Positions 1 through 6,029 of a stretch of 7,796 bases of DNA are shown piece by piece. The position numbers were made by a program, and so were the translations under genes. Under the pieces are notes generated by a model, which saw nothing but the letters and a program-made list of their open reading frames with translations, had not been told where the DNA came from and did not search any database. Numbering within the stretch: position 1 is the stretch's first letter; every line of letters begins with the position of its first letter. Source of the stretch: an uncultured Eubacteriales bacterium (lineage in GTDB: Bacteria; Bacillota; Clostridia; Oscillospirales; Acutalibacteraceae); contig CABQAC010000094.1 of NCBI GenBank assembly GCA_902462035.1, forward strand, positions 1 to 7,796, in the 5' to 3' direction.

Positions 1-1
1 A

Positions 2-1144
2 ACCCAGGGCGGCGAGGAAAAGCTCCAGGAGCGGCTTTGCGTCCGTCCTACCTCCGAAACGCTTTTCTGCGACCATTACGCCAGGGTCATCCACTCCTGG
101 CGGGATTTGCCCAAGCTGTATAACCAGTGGTGTTCGGTGGTGCGGTGGGAAAAGACCACCCGCCCCTTTCTGCGCAGTGTGGAATTCCACTGGCAGGAGG
201 GACACACCATGCACGAAACCGCCGAGGAGGCGGTGGCGGAAACCGAACGGATGCTGAACGTTTACGCGGATTTCTGCGAACGGGATTTGGCCATTCCGGT
301 GGTCAAGGGCCGCAAGACCAAAAAAGAACAGTTTGCCGGCGCCGAGGCGACCTATACCATCGAAGCCATGATGCACGACGGCAAGGCGCTTCAATCCGGC
401 ACCAGCCATTACTTCGGCGACGGGTTTTCCCGCGCCTTCGGCATCCAGTTCACCGGCCGGGACAATACCCTGCAATATCCGTTCCAAACCTCTTGGGGGA
501 TGTCCACCCGCATCATCGGCGGTATTATTATGACCCACGGGGACGACAACGGCCTGGTGCTGCCCCCGGCGGTAGCTCCCATCCAGGTGATCGTCGTGCC
601 CATCGCCCAGCATAAGGAGGGGGTTCTGGATAAGGCGAACGACGTGCTGGTCCGCCTGAAAGCCTTCTGCCGCGCCCGGATCGACGAAAGCGACCAATCC
701 CCGGGCTGGAAATTCGCGCAGTACGAAATGAAGGGCGTTCCCCTGCGTCTGGAACTCGGCCCCAAGGATATCGCCCAGAACCAGTGTGTGCTGGTCCGCC
801 GGGACAACGGCGAAAAAACAGTGGTCTCCCTAAACGAGCTCGAAATGAGAATTCCCGAACTGCTGACGGCCGTGCGGGACGGCATGTACCAAAAGGCCCT
901 GAACCGCCGCGAATCCATGACCTATACCGCAAAGACCTTTACGCAGCTGAAAACGCTGGCCGACGAAAGGCCCGGCTTGATGAAGGCCATGTGGTGCGGC
1001 GACCAGGCTTGCGAGGACAAAATCAAGGAGGAAGCCGGACTATCCTCCCGCTGCATGCCCTTCGCGCAGGAGGAGATCAGCGATACTTGCGTCTGCTGCG
1101 GCAAAAAAGCCAAAGCCATGGTTTATTGGGGAAAGGCTTATTAA
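2..1144 (+). CDS. proS: Prolyl-tRNA synthetase, archaeal/eukaryotic type (5' end outside window)
   Basis: Class II aminoacyl-tRNA synthetase that charges tRNA-Pro with proline in the cytoplasm. The frame is open from the left edge, so the N-terminus and motif 1 are missing; 380 residues are visible. Motif 2 begins with RPTSET near nt 59, followed by WRDLPKLYNQW and RPFLRSVEFHWQEGHT. The proline-site stretch (FAGA...TYTIEAMM, GKALQSGTSHYFG) and motif 3 region (TSWGMSTRIIGG, HGDDNGLVLPP) follow, then an anticodon-binding domain (APIQVIVVPI onward). The C-terminal zinc-binding domain keeps a C-x4-C pair (codons 995 and 1010) and a CxxC pair (codons 1088 and 1097). The protein ends in tyrosine, as usual for this type. 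There is no bacterial-type insertion (editing) domain between motifs 2 and 3, which separates it from the E. coli form. An inner TTG at 107 is only an internal leucine. A perfect terminator follows 15 bp after the stop. Confidence 0.96.
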   Translation, partial: TQGGEEKLQERLCVRPTSETLFCDHYARVIHSWRDLPKLYNQWCSVVRWEKTTRPFLRSVEFHWQEGHTMHETAEEAVAETERMLNVYADFCERDLAIPVVKGRKTKKEQFAGAEATYTIEAMMHDGKALQSGTSHYFGDGFSRAFGIQFTGRDNTLQYPFQTSWGMSTRIIGGIIMTHGDDNGLVLPPAVAPIQVIVVPIAQHKEGVLDKANDVLVRLKAFCRARIDESDQSPGWKFAQYEMKGVPLRLELGPKDIAQNQCVLVRRDNGEKTVVSLNELEMRIPELLTAVRDGMYQKALNRRESMTYTAKTFTQLKTLADERPGLMKAMWCGDQACEDKIKEEAGLSSRCMPFAQEEISDTCVCCGKKAKAMVYWGKAY

Positions 1145-1158
1145 TTCTTTGGAACAAC

Positions 1159-1204
1159 AGGACCGCGCTTTGGAGCCAAACTCCAAAGCGCGGTCCTTCT
1201 TTTA
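1159..1204 (+). terminator. Intrinsic terminator of proS, probably bidirectional
   Basis: A perfect 17-bp inverted repeat (1159-1175 with 1181-1197) has a 5-nt loop CCAAA and is followed by TTCTTTTAT on the plus strand. It lies between the convergent stops of proS (1144) and the minus-strand oxidoreductase (1211), so it can also stop the opposite transcript. The minus-side tail (TGTTGTTCC) is less U-rich, so termination there is probably weaker. Confidence 0.92.
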
Positions 1205-1210
1205 TCGCGG

Positions 1211-2323
1211 TCAGTCTAAAACGCCGTGTACCGGGTTGTTTTTCATGGCCATCTTCCGCTCATAGCGGGAGGATAGCGGCAAAGTCCGCTGCTGCGCGGC
1301 GCTTGCTAGCATCTGCTCCATTATTTCCAGCACGTGATAAGTCTGGTTGCAGTCCGCGCGGAATGGGCGGCCGGTGCGCAGCGCCTTGCCCATATCAGCA
1401 AGGCCCAGCGCGCGGCTGTTTTCCTGGTAGTCGAACAGCATCGGCATCTCCATAAAATTCCCCTGTTCCGGGCGCAGCAGATAAATAGGGCCGCCGAACC
1501 CGTTGGGGTCGTTCAGCTGCAGCGTACCCTTGGTCCCGTAAACTTCCACCTTGGCCTGGGATTGAACGTAGTGTACGTCAAAGGTGGTAAACAAGGTTCC
1601 CAGCGCGCCGTTTTCAAAATGGAGCATGCCCGCGACATGGGTCGGCACCTCCACTTCAATCTTTTGGCCGCGTTTTGGCGCGCTGGTAATGGTCCTGGTG
1701 GGAAAGGCCGTTCGCGCCGCGCCGGTCACCGCCGTTACCCCGCCCAGCAGGTTGACCAATGCCGTCAGATAATACGGCCCCATATCCATCAATGGCCCGC
1801 CGCCTTTTTTATAGTAAAACTCCGGATCCGGGTGCCATCCTTCGTGGCCGTGGCAGATCATAAAAGCCGACGCGCCCACCGGGTCGCCGATTACGCCGTC
1901 GTCTATCAGCTTGCGGCAGGTCTGGATGCCAGCGCCCAGGAAGGTGTCCGGCGCGCCGCCCAGCAGCAGTTTTTTCTCCTCTGCCAGCGCCACCAGCTCC
2001 CGTCCCTCTTTCGCGGTCGCGGCAAGGGGCTTTTCCGAATAAACGTGCTTGCCCGCCAGCAGCGCCTTTTTGGTCACCGCGTAGTGTTCCACAGGCCGGG
2101 TCAGGTTCAGCACAATCTCTACCGATGGGTCGCAAAACGCCTCGTCAATATTTTGGTATACCTTGGGCACCCCATATTCCGCCGCCGCTCGCTCCGCCCG
2201 TTCCCGCACCAGGTCATAAACCCCGGCAACCGCCAGTTCGCTGAAAACCGTGGTGATGTTTTTTAAATAGATACCGCTGATGGAACCGATTCCGATAATT
2301 GCCACTTTTACTTGCTTTGCCAA
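1211..2323 (-). CDS. Gfo/Idh/MocA-family NAD(P)-dependent oxidoreductase, ThuB-like context
   Basis: Predicted soluble 370-aa dehydrogenase acting on a sugar, sugar derivative or inositol; the substrate cannot be read from sequence. The N-terminal Rossmann fold begins VKVAIIGIGSISG (residues 5-17, GxGxxG-type nucleotide loop). The family motif EKP is at 97-99, with K98 the expected catalytic lysine. The second signature reads GGGPLMDMGPYYL (174-186). D180 and G182 are kept, but the position usually held by His in the DxGxH motif is Tyr184. The start is TTG at 2323: an in-frame TGA lies 9 nt upstream, and AAAGGA sits about 11 nt before the TTG. It is the second gene of an operon, 49 nt after the ThuA-domain gene, and ends against the terminator shared with proS. 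S. meliloti ThuB belongs to the same superfamily and is encoded beside ThuA, so the neighbour pair suggests oxidation of a glycoside to a keto form; that is inference. Confidence 0.9.
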   Translation of the reverse strand: MAKQVKVAIIGIGSISGIYLKNITTVFSELAVAGVYDLVRERAERAAAEYGVPKVYQNIDEAFCDPSVEIVLNLTRPVEHYAVTKKALLAGKHVYSEKPLAATAKEGRELVALAEEKKLLLGGAPDTFLGAGIQTCRKLIDDGVIGDPVGASAFMICHGHEGWHPDPEFYYKKGGGPLMDMGPYYLTALVNLLGGVTAVTGAARTAFPTRTITSAPKRGQKIEVEVPTHVAGMLHFENGALGTLFTTFDVHYVQSQAKVEVYGTKGTLQLNDPNGFGGPIYLLRPEQGNFMEMPMLFDYQENSRALGLADMGKALRTGRPFRADCNQTYHVLEIMEQMLASAAQQRTLPLSSRYERKMAMKNNPVHGVLD

Positions 2324-2372
2324 AATTCAATTCATCCTTTCGCACGGGAGCCGTTCATTCCCCGGCGCCGCG

Positions 2373-3095
2373 TCAATACATTTTGGCCGCGTTCTCAAAC
2401 CGTTCTGTCGTTAACCCCCGGGACACCGCGTATTCCTTCCCCGCCCCGGCCCACAACATGCCGCGCAGCATCAATTCCTGGGCCGCCGGGAATTTGTCGA
2501 ACACGTTGTCGTGATGTCCCAGCGAATTGTAAAAGACCCGTCCGTTGCCCCAGTATTTGGTCCAGGCCACCGGCATATCCACCGGCTTGTTGGCGCTGTG
2601 GTAGTAGGGCACTACGGGGAACCGCGTGGTGGCGAGCACCTCCACCGCAGGGTCCACATGCAGGTAATACTGTTCGCTGCACACGGAAAAATCCTCCATC
2701 CCCTCTACGATGGGGCTGGAACCATGGCGGATGTTGACCGTATAATCGATACCGTCCCCGCCCGGGTGGCTGACCCACTGGCCGCCAGTCATAAACTGCC
2801 ATTCCGTTTCCTGGCGGAAGGCATCGCACATACCGCCGTGGCAGCCCGCCAGCCCCACGCCCGCGCCGACCGCCTTGCTGACATTCCGCACCTGCTCCCG
2901 CGAGATCTCCCCCATGGTCCAGCACGGGACAATCAAGTCCAAAGCCATGAGCTTTTCCAAATCTTCCAGGGGTTTCTGGGTATCGAAAACCTCCGTCTCG
3001 TAGCCGTTTTCCTGCAAAATTCGCGCGAAACGCCCGGCGATCAGCTGGGGTTCGTGCCCGTTCCAGCCGCCCTGGATCAACAACGCTTTTTTCAT
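2373..3095 (-). CDS. ThuA-domain protein (trehalose-utilization-like, glutamine-amidotransferase-like fold)
   Basis: 240-aa cytoplasmic protein of the ThuA family. The N-terminus MKKALLIQGGWNGHEP is characteristic. Further conserved stretches are GLAGCHGGMCDAF, FMTGGQWVSHPGG, SEQYYLHVDP and MPVAWTKYWGNGRVFYNSLGHHDNVF, the last near the C-terminal third. ThuA proteins have a class I glutamine-amidotransferase-like fold and are linked to metabolism of 3-keto derivatives of disaccharides; the exact reaction is not settled. The ATG at 3095 was chosen because the family starts there and GGAAGGG lies 13 nt upstream. A TTG at 3119 would extend the frame by 8 codons, but it places that ribosome site inside the gene and lies only about 18 nt from the predicted transcription start. 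A GTG at 3104 is too close to the site. It is the first gene of the operon with the Gfo/Idh/MocA enzyme, divergent from the AraC regulator. Confidence 0.88.
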   Translation of the reverse strand: MKKALLIQGGWNGHEPQLIAGRFARILQENGYETEVFDTQKPLEDLEKLMALDLIVPCWTMGEISREQVRNVSKAVGAGVGLAGCHGGMCDAFRQETEWQFMTGGQWVSHPGGDGIDYTVNIRHGSSPIVEGMEDFSVCSEQYYLHVDPAVEVLATTRFPVVPYYHSANKPVDMPVAWTKYWGNGRVFYNSLGHHDNVFDKFPAAQELMLRGMLWAGAGKEYAVSRGLTTERFENAAKMY

Positions 3096-3139
3096 GGCGA
3101 ACACCGTTCCCTTCCACAATTTGAATGGAGTCCCTTTAC

Positions 3140-3168
3140 TTGCATTATAGCAGGCGCTATGCTACAAT
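3140..3168 (+). promoter_or_regulatory. Promoter of the AraC-family regulator
   Basis: TTGCAT (3140-3145), a 17-bp spacer and TACAAT (3163-3168) form a good sigma-A promoter. Transcription would begin near 3175. This rules out the upstream in-frame ATG at 3125 as the regulator's start and supports the GTG at 3221. Confidence 0.7.
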
Positions 3169-3175
3169 ACGCGAC
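3144..3175 (-). promoter_or_regulatory. Promoter of the thuA-like / oxidoreductase operon
   Basis: On the minus strand, TATAAT (3149-3144) is preceded by TG one base upstream, giving an extended -10 TGCTATAAT. No good -35 is present at 16-18 bp, so an activator or the extended -10 alone must carry it. The predicted start near 3137 gives a leader of about 40 nt to the ATG at 3095. The -10 overlaps the -35 of the divergent araC-type promoter. Confidence 0.6.
3147..3164. promoter_or_regulatory. Inverted repeats in the divergent promoter region, candidate operator
   Basis: Two overlapping perfect inverted repeats lie in the 17-bp spacer of the regulator promoter and just upstream of the operon's -10: ATAGC-N4-GCTAT (3147-3160) and TAGCA-N7-TGCTA (3148-3164). 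The position lets one bound protein act on both promoters. AraC-family proteins more often bind direct repeats, so this may belong to another factor or be chance. Confidence 0.35.
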
Positions 3176-3220
3176 AGAAGAAGTATAAAAAGTAGCCATA
3201 TTTTGCAGGAGGATTGTCCC

Positions 3221-4024
3221 GTGCTTCCTTACTTTGAAAACAACAACAGCGATTTTATCGTCAGCCTGCGAAACCCTTTTTCCTTCCCCTTGCACCTGCA
3301 CACCCAGCTGGAACTTGTGGCGGTCCGGGAAGGCGCACTGCAAGTGCTGTTCGGCGCCGGGGCAAGGACGCTGCGTCCGGGGGATTTGGCCGTTTTTTTC
3401 CCGAACACCGTCCATGGCTACCGCCAAACCGGGGCCGGCGTGATCCAGATGCTCATCTGCGGAACGCGCTATGCCGGCGATTTTGAAGGCGCCTTGTCCC
3501 GTTCCCATCCGGATTGCCCCGTGCTTCAAAGCGCAGCGCTTCATCCGGACATTCCCCTGGCGCTGGAGGCGCTGGCTGTTGAACCCGAAGGGAGCCCCGC
3601 CCGCGCCCTGTGGCTGCAGCTGCTGCTCTGCCGGGCGCTTTCCGCCATGCCGCTTAGTAAAAATAATGAACGAACCGATTTTGATCTAACCCACCGTGTG
3701 CTGTCTTACCTGTCTCAGTTTTACCGCACACCCCTTTCGCTGGAGGAGTTGGCCCGGGCGGTCAACGCCAGCAAATACCAGCTTTCCAGGTTTTTTTCCG
3801 GCAAGCTGAAGACAAGTTTTCGGGATTATGTCAATCAAATGCGGATACGGGATGCCCAGCGCGCTTTGCGCGTCACTGATTTGCCGGTCACTCAAATCTG
3901 CTTTGACTGCGGGTTCGAAAGCCAGCGCACCTTTAACCGGGCTTTTTTGTCCCAATGCGGCATGACGCCCCGGGCCTACCGCGCCGCTTATGCGGATCAA
4001 ACCGGGCAAAAAGATTTTTCATAG
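3221..4024 (+). CDS. AraC-family transcriptional regulator with cupin sensor domain
   Basis: 267-aa DNA-binding regulator. The N-terminal cupin-like ligand domain carries HLHTQLEL (H25, H27), LRPGDLAVFF (PGD at 53-55) and NTVHGY (H65). The C-terminal AraC/XylS double helix-turn-helix spans about 160-262. Its first helix pair contains PLSLEELARAVNASKYQLSRFF, and the family signature is VTQICFDCGFESQRTFNRAF followed by GMTPRAYR. The start is GTG at 3221, because AGGAGG lies 8 nt upstream and the promoter (-10 at 3163-3168) lies downstream of the alternative ATG at 3125. Divergent orientation from the ThuA/oxidoreductase operon, with overlapping promoters, makes it the likely regulator of that operon in response to a sugar-like ligand. 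The ligand is unknown. Confidence 0.93.
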   Translation: MLPYFENNNSDFIVSLRNPFSFPLHLHTQLELVAVREGALQVLFGAGARTLRPGDLAVFFPNTVHGYRQTGAGVIQMLICGTRYAGDFEGALSRSHPDCPVLQSAALHPDIPLALEALAVEPEGSPARALWLQLLLCRALSAMPLSKNNERTDFDLTHRVLSYLSQFYRTPLSLEELARAVNASKYQLSRFFSGKLKTSFRDYVNQMRIRDAQRALRVTDLPVTQICFDCGFESQRTFNRAFLSQCGMTPRAYRAAYADQTGQKDFS

Positions 4025-4111
4025 GACATATAAAGCTGCATAAGCAATTTCGAAAGGAAAAGCAATCAATATTTTAAGAACAAATGCCGGGGATAACGTA
4101 TTTAACAAAGG

Positions 4112-4157
4112 AAGGCGTCATCTCCCGACCGGGCGATGACGCCTTGAACATGTTTTT
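4112..4157. terminator. Hairpin between convergent genes, probable bidirectional terminator
   Basis: An 11-bp perfect stem (4112-4122 with 4135-4145) continues with CCC/GGG inside the loop, giving a long hairpin between the convergent regulator (stop 4024) and the minus-strand gene (stop 4198). On the minus strand it is followed by CCTTTGTTAAATA; on the plus strand the T-run comes only 6 nt after the stem. Both tails are imperfect. Confidence 0.65.
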
Positions 4158-4197
4158 ACCGTCGGCCCCTTTTGTCCTTCGGGGATCTCTGGACAGC

Positions 4198-4830
4198 CTA
4201 CGGCTCTGTAAAAACTTCTTTTGCTAACTCCCCGTCGATCATGGCGTTAAACGCCGCGTAAAAGTCTATCACCTCGCTGCCGGTCCACGGCTTGTTTTGG
4301 CGGGCATCAATCTGTTCTTTCTTCCACTTTTCAAAAAATTTGTTGCCGCTTTCATCCTTTCGATAAATTTCAAAACGGCTGTCCACATACTGCTCCATGG
4401 TCATACCCAAACCGTCCAGGTATTCCACAAATTCGGATGTGTTCACCGCGTTTCTAAAATTTTCCTTTTCTTGTTCCACTGCCGCCCGCGTCTCATCGTC
4501 TGTCGCCAAACATCCGTTTTGGACCGCAAGATAGAACTTCATCTCCCGCCGCTTAAGGTATAATAAGGCCGATTCCTCCGGATTATCCATTCCGGCGAGT
4601 TGGTTTTTCTCCACAATGGGGCGCAATTCGTCCTCATTAATGACCAGCCGCTGGCTTTTCAGGGCAATTTCCCCCGTAGGGTGGTCGCGATAATAGCGAT
4701 CGATCTCCCCCGTCTGCCCAATCAAGGAACGTGTCTTGCCCCTTTCGGCGGCATAAATCATGCCGCCAATACCGAATACCACAAGCAGAACCGCTGCCAG
4801 CGCAATGGCAAATACCCGTTTTTTATGCAT
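4198..4830 (-). CDS. Membrane-anchored protein with SurA/PrsA-like N-terminal helical region
   Basis: 210-aa protein, predicted to be anchored in the cytoplasmic membrane with its bulk outside. It starts HKKR then has one hydrophobic segment at about residues 7-28, with no lipobox and no clear signal peptidase site. The soluble part is charged and helical. The stretch from LYLKRREMKFYLAVQNGCLATDDETR through FRNAVNTSEFVEYLDGLGMTMEQYVDSRFEIY has the pattern of SurA/PrsA chaperone N-domains (variable 'L...A...G...TDEE', 'Y...L...G.T.EEY'). No parvulin isomerase domain follows, so it is not a complete PrsA. The start at 4830 gives a normal anchor n-region and has GGAGAGAG about 11 nt upstream. 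ATGs at 4851 and 4875 are in frame, but I see no ribosome site before them. It has its own promoter and a long leader. The function is unknown. Confidence 0.75.
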   Translation of the reverse strand: MHKKRVFAIALAAVLLVVFGIGGMIYAAERGKTRSLIGQTGEIDRYYRDHPTGEIALKSQRLVINEDELRPIVEKNQLAGMDNPEESALLYLKRREMKFYLAVQNGCLATDDETRAAVEQEKENFRNAVNTSEFVEYLDGLGMTMEQYVDSRFEIYRKDESGNKFFEKWKKEQIDARQNKPWTGSEVIDFYAAFNAMIDGELAKEVFTEP

Positions 4831-5054
4831 GGCTATCCCAACTCTCTCCATACACTGGAAGATTAACCGTTTCATATGCTAATGAAATATGAATCTGTTG
4901 GGCCACCGGATTGATACATCCGGGCGCGCTGATATGATAACTGATATTGCCTAAATTGGGGGTATTCCATAGATCAGTTATGGAATCCGTAACGCCTCAT
5001 ACATTTTGATCTTCTAACTTTCCACATGGGCCCCACCCCTTTATTTATACTTAC
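4831..5054 (-). promoter_or_regulatory. Long structured 5' leader of the membrane-anchored protein gene
   Basis: This region fills most of the 342-nt gap between the gene starting at 4830 and the GNAT gene ending at 5173. The predicted leader is about 220 nt. It contains perfect inverted repeats at 4964-4971/4979-4986 (8 bp, 7-nt loop) and 4906-4911/4918-4923 (6 bp, 6-nt loop). A 9-bp repeat, 4937-4945 with 4973-4981, overlaps the first and cannot form at the same time. A 6-bp repeat, 4897-4902 with 4837-4842, could cover the ribosome-site region. It matches no riboswitch class that I recognise. Folding has not been calculated. Confidence 0.4.
4974..5027 (-). CDS. Possible 17-codon leader ORF
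   Basis: Within the long leader, ATG at 5027 is preceded by AAGGGG 8 nt upstream and opens a short frame, MWKVRRSKCMRRYGFHN, ending in TGA at 4974-4976. The peptide is strongly basic. Its stop codon falls in the loop of the 8-bp hairpin at 4964-4986, an arrangement seen in translation-coupled leaders. A frame this short can easily arise by chance, so this is only a candidate. Confidence 0.2.
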   Translation of the reverse strand: MWKVRRSKCMRRYGFHN

Positions 5055-5060
5055 AAGCAT

Positions 5061-5089
5061 ATAATACAACATTTTGCAGCAATAATCAA
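5061..5089 (-). promoter_or_regulatory. Promoter of the membrane-anchored protein gene
   Basis: On the minus strand, TTGATT (5089-5084), a 17-bp spacer and TATTAT (5066-5061) form a plausible sigma-A promoter, with a start near 5054. The surrounding 5041-5172 is AT-rich. No terminator for the upstream GNAT gene is visible here, so read-through from it is also possible. Confidence 0.55.
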
Positions 5090-5172
5090 TCGTAATATTA
5101 TAAAAATATAGCAATTATGTCCTATATGCAGAACCATTTATAAGCAACAGCCCTGTCCGAGGAAATAAAAAT

Positions 5173-5730
5173 TTATATCTGCCTCCCGCCGGCTTTCCAT
5201 TCGGGTTTTAGAATAGCCAAGTGCGCCACATCGATAAACCTGCCGTCCTTCAGCAGTTCCGAACGGGCAATGCCCTCAAACTGAAAACCCAGCTTTTCCA
5301 ACACCCGCCTGGACGCCGTATTGTGCGCCATACAGGTCCCCACCATGCGGTATAGGTCCAGCGTTTCGAACGCAAAGCGAAGCATGGCCTGGCCCCCTTC
5401 CGTGGCGTAGCCGTTACCCCATTTGGAGGGATCCACATAATAGGCGATGGAGCCAATCCTGGCATCCTTTCGCACATTAACGACACCCATGTTGCCTACA
5501 TACGCGCCGGTGGCCCGCTCGAACATCCCAAATTCAAAAGCAGTCCGGTTGTCCATAGAACTGCGCACCATGCGGATCCACCATTCCGCCCGGCTGCGGG
5601 GATAACGCCTGGGAATATACGCGGTCGTTTGATACACCAGGGGGCTGCTCGCCACGCGCCAAACGTTTTCCACATCGGCGCTGGTATAGGGTCGGATCAG
5701 CAGCCGGTCGGTGGTCCATTTTAACTCCAT
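5173..5730 (-). CDS. GNAT-family N-acetyltransferase (RimJ/RimL type)
   Basis: 185-aa cytoplasmic acetyl-CoA-dependent acetyltransferase. It opens with TTDRLLIRPYTSADVENVW, the usual beginning of the RimJ/RimL-like acetyltransferase_3 group. Motif A is IAYYVDPSKWGNGYATEG, where GNGYA is the acetyl-CoA pyrophosphate loop. Motif B contains HNTASRRVLEKLGFQFEGI. The length is normal for the family. The acceptor could be a ribosomal protein N-terminus, a small molecule or an antibiotic; sequence alone does not say. The ATG at 5730 has AAGGAAG 7 nt upstream. It is monocistronic by its own promoter, with a leader of about 70 nt containing an inverted repeat. Confidence 0.92.
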   Translation of the reverse strand: MELKWTTDRLLIRPYTSADVENVWRVASSPLVYQTTAYIPRRYPRSRAEWWIRMVRSSMDNRTAFEFGMFERATGAYVGNMGVVNVRKDARIGSIAYYVDPSKWGNGYATEGGQAMLRFAFETLDLYRMVGTCMAHNTASRRVLEKLGFQFEGIARSELLKDGRFIDVAHLAILKPEWKAGGRQI

Positions 5731-5765
5731 TGCATCGCTTCCTTGCTTTTGGTTTATCCTAATCT

Positions 5766-5789
5766 ATATGGAGACCCGCTTCTCCATAT
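5766..5789. repeat. 9-bp perfect inverted repeat in the GNAT leader
   Basis: ATATGGAGA (5766-5774) and TCTCCATAT (5781-5789) are separated by 6 nt (CCCGCT). It lies downstream of the predicted GNAT start point (about 5802) and 36 nt before the ATG. It could therefore be an operator acting as a roadblock or an RNA hairpin in the leader. No T-run follows on the minus strand, so it is not a terminator. Confidence 0.55.
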
Positions 5790-5808
5790 TCTGCGTCATA
5801 TTGTTCTT

Positions 5809-5837
5809 ATCATACCAAAGGAAGGGACCGGATACAA
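5809..5837 (-). promoter_or_regulatory. Promoter of the GNAT gene
   Basis: On the minus strand, TTGTAT (5837-5832), a 17-bp spacer and TATGAT (5814-5809) with TG one base upstream (extended -10) predict a start near 5802. The elements are near consensus and correctly spaced. Confidence 0.6.
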
Positions 5838-5886
5838 GGGCGGGCGAACACGGGATGGAAGGGCGGAAAATTTTGAAAAAAACCGG

Positions 5887-5915
5887 TTGACAACCCATAG
5901 GTTCCATAGTATAAT
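5887..5915 (+). promoter_or_regulatory. Consensus promoter of the tRNA operon
   Basis: TTGACA (5887-5892), a 17-bp spacer and TATAAT (5910-5915) match the sigma-A consensus at all twelve positions. The predicted start near 5922 leaves a leader of about 24 nt before the first tRNA, as expected for a strongly expressed stable-RNA operon. Confidence 0.93.
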
Positions 5916-5945
5916 TAGTAACGCTCCGTAAACGGGGCGATACGT

Positions 5946-6022
5946 GGCGGTATAGCTCAGTTGGCTAGAGCATTCGGTTCATACCCGAAGTGTCGTTGGT
6001 TCAAATCCGACTACCGCTACCA
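5946..6022 (+). tRNA. tRNA-Met (CAT), elongator type
   Basis: All arms pair. The acceptor GGCGGTA pairs with TACCGCT, with a G-U first pair as in other Firmicute elongator tRNA-Met. The anticodon stem is TTCGG/CCGAA with loop TTCATAC, anticodon CAT at 5980-5982. The T stem is GTTGG/CCGAC. A73 and CCA are encoded. The anticodon stem lacks the three G-C pairs of the initiator, and position 1-72 is not a C-A mismatch, so it is not initiator tRNA. Confidence 0.95.
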
Positions 6023-6029
6023 CGGATAA

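Noticed and set aside
409..932. Two minus-strand frames (169 and 134 codons) inside proS
   Set aside because: They are antisense shadows of the synthetase domains, with low-complexity Arg/Pro/Ser translations.
784..1455. A 223-codon plus-strand frame crossing from proS into the oxidoreductase
   Set aside because: It runs through the proS stop, the terminator and the end of the convergent gene. No real gene would span these.
1334..2266. A 310-codon open frame on the plus strand opposite the Gfo/Idh/MocA gene
   Set aside because: It is antisense to a gene with clear family motifs, has no ribosome site, and its translation is rich in Arg/His/Gln as expected of a GC-rich shadow frame.
3125..3220. 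N-terminal extension of the AraC-family regulator from ATG 3125
   Set aside because: The promoter lies inside this stretch, and a strong AGGAGG with correct spacing marks GTG 3221 as the start.
4965..5909. Shared 8-mer TTCCATAG at 4965-4972 and 5902-5909 as a possible common regulatory site
   Set aside because: An 8-mer shared by two AT-rich regulatory regions in this much sequence is not significant, and the contexts differ (leader hairpin versus tRNA promoter spacer).
5743..5931. A 62-codon plus-strand frame between the GNAT gene and the tRNA operon
   Set aside because: It overlaps the GNAT promoter and the consensus tRNA promoter, and I see no good ribosome site before it.
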